Positions 13,994 to 15,830 of a stretch of DNA of 15,830 nt are shown here, one piece after another (positions within the stretch are counted from its first letter, which is position 1; each line of letters starts with the position of its first letter). The DNA is taken from assembly GCA_947624075.1 (NCBI GenBank), contig CANQIM010000014.1:1-15830 (forward strand). The letters run 5' to 3'. The notes below the pieces were generated by a model. That model searched no databases. It had not been told where the DNA came from and saw only the letters and a program-made list of their open reading frames with translations. Source of the DNA: an uncultured Bacilli bacterium (GTDB taxonomy: Bacteria; Bacillota_I; Bacilli_A; RF39; UBA660). The translations under genes were made by a program, and so were the position numbers.

Positions 13994-15022
13994 CTAATAT
14001 TTTATTTTTTTGTCAAATAAAGCTATTTGTTTTTCTATCTTATTACTGTCAAGATAGTCTTTTACTGGAGCATAGCTGCGACGATGCTCTTTTAATATAC
14101 CATATTTTTTTATAGCTTCAAGATGCGTTTTTGTTCCATAACCTTTATTATTTTTAAAATCATACATTGGATACTTTTTATCTAATTCATAAAGCATACT
14201 ATCTCTTGTTACTTTAGCTATGACACTAGCAGCAGAAATAGTTATACTTTTTAAGTCTCCTTTTATTATAGATGTTGAATCAATATCTAAATCAAGGGGC
14301 ATGGCATCAATTAAAATATGTTCTATGGGACAACACTTTTGACATTCGACTATAGCCTTGTACATAGCAAGCTTTGTTGCTTCATAGATATTTATTTCAT
14401 CAATCTTTTTTTCATCAATTATGCCAATGCCTATTCCTAAAGCCTGTTTCCTTATTTCTTCATAAAAATAATTTCTTTTCTTCTCAGTAAGTTTTTTAGA
14501 ATCAGTTAAACCATCTAAAGAAAACTTTTCTGGTAAAACAACACAAGCGGCTACAACAGGGCCAACTAAAGGACCACGACCTACTTCATCTACTCCAGCT
14601 ATGTAATTAATACTTTTTTGACGGAGATTTTTTTCATACCAATAAAAGCTATTATTTTCACATAATAAATATTCTAATTTTTCCAAAGTCTTTTTATATA
14701 TTTTATTTTTAGAAAAAGCTAAAAGTTCGTAAGTAGAATCCAAATTTGTAACTCTATAGTTAGCTATTTTTTTTACTTCTTTTGGGATGCATAAATCACT
14801 AATTACTTCGATATTATCCTGATATTTTGCAAACATATTAAAAGTTCCAAGTCGTTTTTCCCACGATAAAGCTTCATATGTATCTTTAGAACAAGCGATA
14901 GTTATTAGCTTTGTTTCTGAAAGAATATCTTGCATTACTAAAGATGCCTCACCTAAGATGATAATATCTTGGATAGAGATTGATATATTTTTTAATGTCT
15001 TTATAATTTCATCTTTTGTCAT
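13994..15022 (-). CDS. rnhB: Ribonuclease HII with long extra N-terminal domain
   Basis: Cleaves RNA in RNA/DNA hybrids and at single ribonucleotides in DNA. The C-terminal catalytic part is orthodox: IAGVDEVGRGPLVGPV with Asp145 and Glu146, DGLTDSKKL, ILIDAMPL with Asp239, AASVIAKVTRDSML with Asp274 and a GYGTKTHLEAI segment. Bacterial RNase HII is usually 200-260 residues; this one is 342 because about 140 residues precede the catalytic domain, against some 70 in B. subtilis. The extension (for example IIILGEASLVMQDILSE, then KKIANYRVTNLDSTYELLAFSK) faintly recalls a nucleotidyltransferase fold without its Asp pair. The ATG at 15020-15022 has GAGG seven bases upstream; the upstream ATG at 15026-15028 is too close to it, and a TTG at 15065-15067 is poorer. 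Place between rbgA and topA matches B. subtilis. Confidence 0.94.
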   Translation of the reverse strand: MTKDEIIKTLKNISISIQDIIILGEASLVMQDILSETKLITIACSKDTYEALSWEKRLGTFNMFAKYQDNIEVISDLCIPKEVKKIANYRVTNLDSTYELLAFSKNKIYKKTLEKLEYLLCENNSFYWYEKNLRQKSINYIAGVDEVGRGPLVGPVVAACVVLPEKFSLDGLTDSKKLTEKKRNYFYEEIRKQALGIGIGIIDEKKIDEINIYEATKLAMYKAIVECQKCCPIEHILIDAMPLDLDIDSTSIIKGDLKSITISAASVIAKVTRDSMLYELDKKYPMYDFKNNKGYGTKTHLEAIKKYGILKEHRRSYAPVKDYLDSNKIEKQIALFDKKIKY

Positions 15023-15039
15023 GTTCATACCTCGATTTA

Positions 15040-15067
15040 ATTGTAACACAATTTTTTTGAAAAACAA
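15040..15067 (-). promoter_or_regulatory. Possible internal promoter before rnhB
   Basis: In the 59-base gap between rbgA and rnhB, TACAAT (15040-15045) lies 16 bases downstream of TTGTTT (15062-15067). The -10 box matches consensus in five of six positions and the -35 box is weak. It would start transcription very near the GAGG site of rnhB, leaving a short leader, so it may be chance in AT-rich DNA. Confidence 0.3.
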
Positions 15068-15081
15068 AAAGATGTTTATTT

Positions 15082-15830
15082 TTATAATCTATCAAATGTA
15101 ATATTTGTAAAATAACCATCTTTTAAATCTTTAATTATTATATTAGAGACCTTTTCATAATCAGCAACGCCACCTTTGGAAAGAGCCTTTCTTTTTTGAG
15201 CAATTAATTCATATGCTTCAATATAATCATCATCTAAAGATTCTATACCATATCTATCTTTTAATTTTTCAGGATATAAAGTATATAATTTTTTTAGAAT
15301 GAATGTGGCGATGGCATCTGTATTTAAAATTTCTTCTTTTATGGAAGAAAGGCTTGCTAAAATATGAGCATGCTCTTGATTTTCTATTTTAGGCCATAAA
15401 ATACCAGGCGTATCAAGTAATTCAATATCTTTATTTATACGAATCCAGTTTAAAGTTTTAGTTACACCAGGTCGATTGCCAACATTAACTGACTTTTTAC
15501 CAACCAAACGATTAATTAAAGTACTTTTGCCAACATTTGGAACACCAACGATTAGTACACGTGCAGGTCGTTCATTCATTCCTTGTCTTTTTCTTTTTTC
15601 ATTTATAGGTTGCATTAATTGTTTAGTTAAATCAATTATATTTTTTACACTGCCATTTATTAAATCAACACTTATAATTTGATAATTTTGTTTCCTATAA
15701 ATTTCTAGAATTTTGTCCGTTTCATTTTTATCACACAAATCATATTTAGTTACTATTAAAATGCGTGGCTTATCTTTAATAAGATTATCAATATCCACAA
15801 TTTTTGAGGAAATTGGCATTCTAGCATCAA
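15082..15830 (-). CDS. rbgA: Ribosome biogenesis GTPase RbgA (N-terminus off the window)
   Basis: Circularly permuted GTPase (YlqF/RbgA) needed for late 50S ribosomal subunit assembly. The frame continues through the right edge: the visible protein begins DARMPISS, which corresponds to the DARIPMSS region near residue 33 of B. subtilis RbgA. About 248 residues are present and roughly 33 missing. An internal ATG at 15817-15819 is therefore not the start. The permuted motif order is clear: TKYD (G4), then GVPNVGKSTLINRL (G1), PGVTKT (G2) and LLDTPGILWPK (G3), followed by the C-terminal helical domain (LYPEKLKDRYGI). It is the most upstream gene of the rbgA-rnhB-topA-xerC block. Identity is secure. 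Confidence 0.95.
   Translation of the reverse strand, partial: DARMPISSKIVDIDNLIKDKPRILIVTKYDLCDKNETDKILEIYRKQNYQIISVDLINGSVKNIIDLTKQLMQPINEKRKRQGMNERPARVLIVGVPNVGKSTLINRLVGKKSVNVGNRPGVTKTLNWIRINKDIELLDTPGILWPKIENQEHAHILASLSSIKEEILNTDAIATFILKKLYTLYPEKLKDRYGIESLDDDYIEAYELIAQKRKALSKGGVADYEKVSNIIIKDLKDGYFTNITFDRL

Noticed and set aside
15082..15819. A complete RbgA starting at the internal ATG (15817-15819)
   Set aside because: The codons just upstream (Asp-Ala-Arg) continue the conserved VDARIPMSS region, so the gene is cut by the window edge rather than truncated.

Overview
The window is a compact, AT-rich stretch of bacterial chromosome with every convincing gene on the minus strand, so it reads from high to low coordinates. 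TGA serves as a stop codon (it ends relA and the gene at 9939-11330) and Trp is coded by TGG, so this is not a Mycoplasma-type reassigned code. AT-richness, Gram-positive ribosome binding sites, a fused SecDF, a ComN-type small protein, bifunctional Rel, RbgA and a T-box leader point to a low-GC Firmicute (Bacilli/Erysipelotrichia or a related gut 'Tenericutes-like' lineage). The exact taxon cannot be read from the sequence.

Block 1 (15830 down to about 9005) runs rbgA (5' end off the window) - rnhB - topA - two unrecognised genes - xerC, and ends in a strong intrinsic terminator at 9005-9039. In Bacillus subtilis rbgA, rnhB, topA, trmFO and xerC (codV) lie in the same order; here two unknown genes occupy the place of trmFO.

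Block 2 (9000 down to about 2581) starts at an extended -10 promoter and runs comN - secDF - relA - dtd - an HExxH metallopeptidase-like gene. It matches another B. subtilis neighbourhood (comN/secDF ... recJ-apt-relA-dtd ... hisS-aspS), but recJ and apt are missing and the HExxH gene fills the slot before hisS.

Block 3 (2588 down to 1) has its own consensus promoter, whose -35 box overlaps the 3' end of the preceding gene. A T-box leader follows, then hisS and an archaeal-type aspS that runs off the left edge. Both the specifier loop (GAC) and the acceptor-binding bulge (UGGC, matching a G discriminator base) fit tRNA-Asp rather than tRNA-His, although the first gene is hisS.

The genes are mostly core housekeeping: ribosome assembly, RNA/DNA hybrid removal, supercoiling, chromosome dimer resolution, protein export, stringent response, D-aminoacyl-tRNA proofreading and tRNA charging. 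The least ordinary items are the T-box specificity, the Cys/His-rich tail of HisRS, the archaeal-type AspRS, the long N-terminal domain on RNase HII, the M3-like HExxH protein and the two unknown genes between topA and xerC. No tRNA or rRNA gene, CRISPR array, insertion sequence or phage cluster was seen, and there is no gene-free stretch longer than 300 bases.
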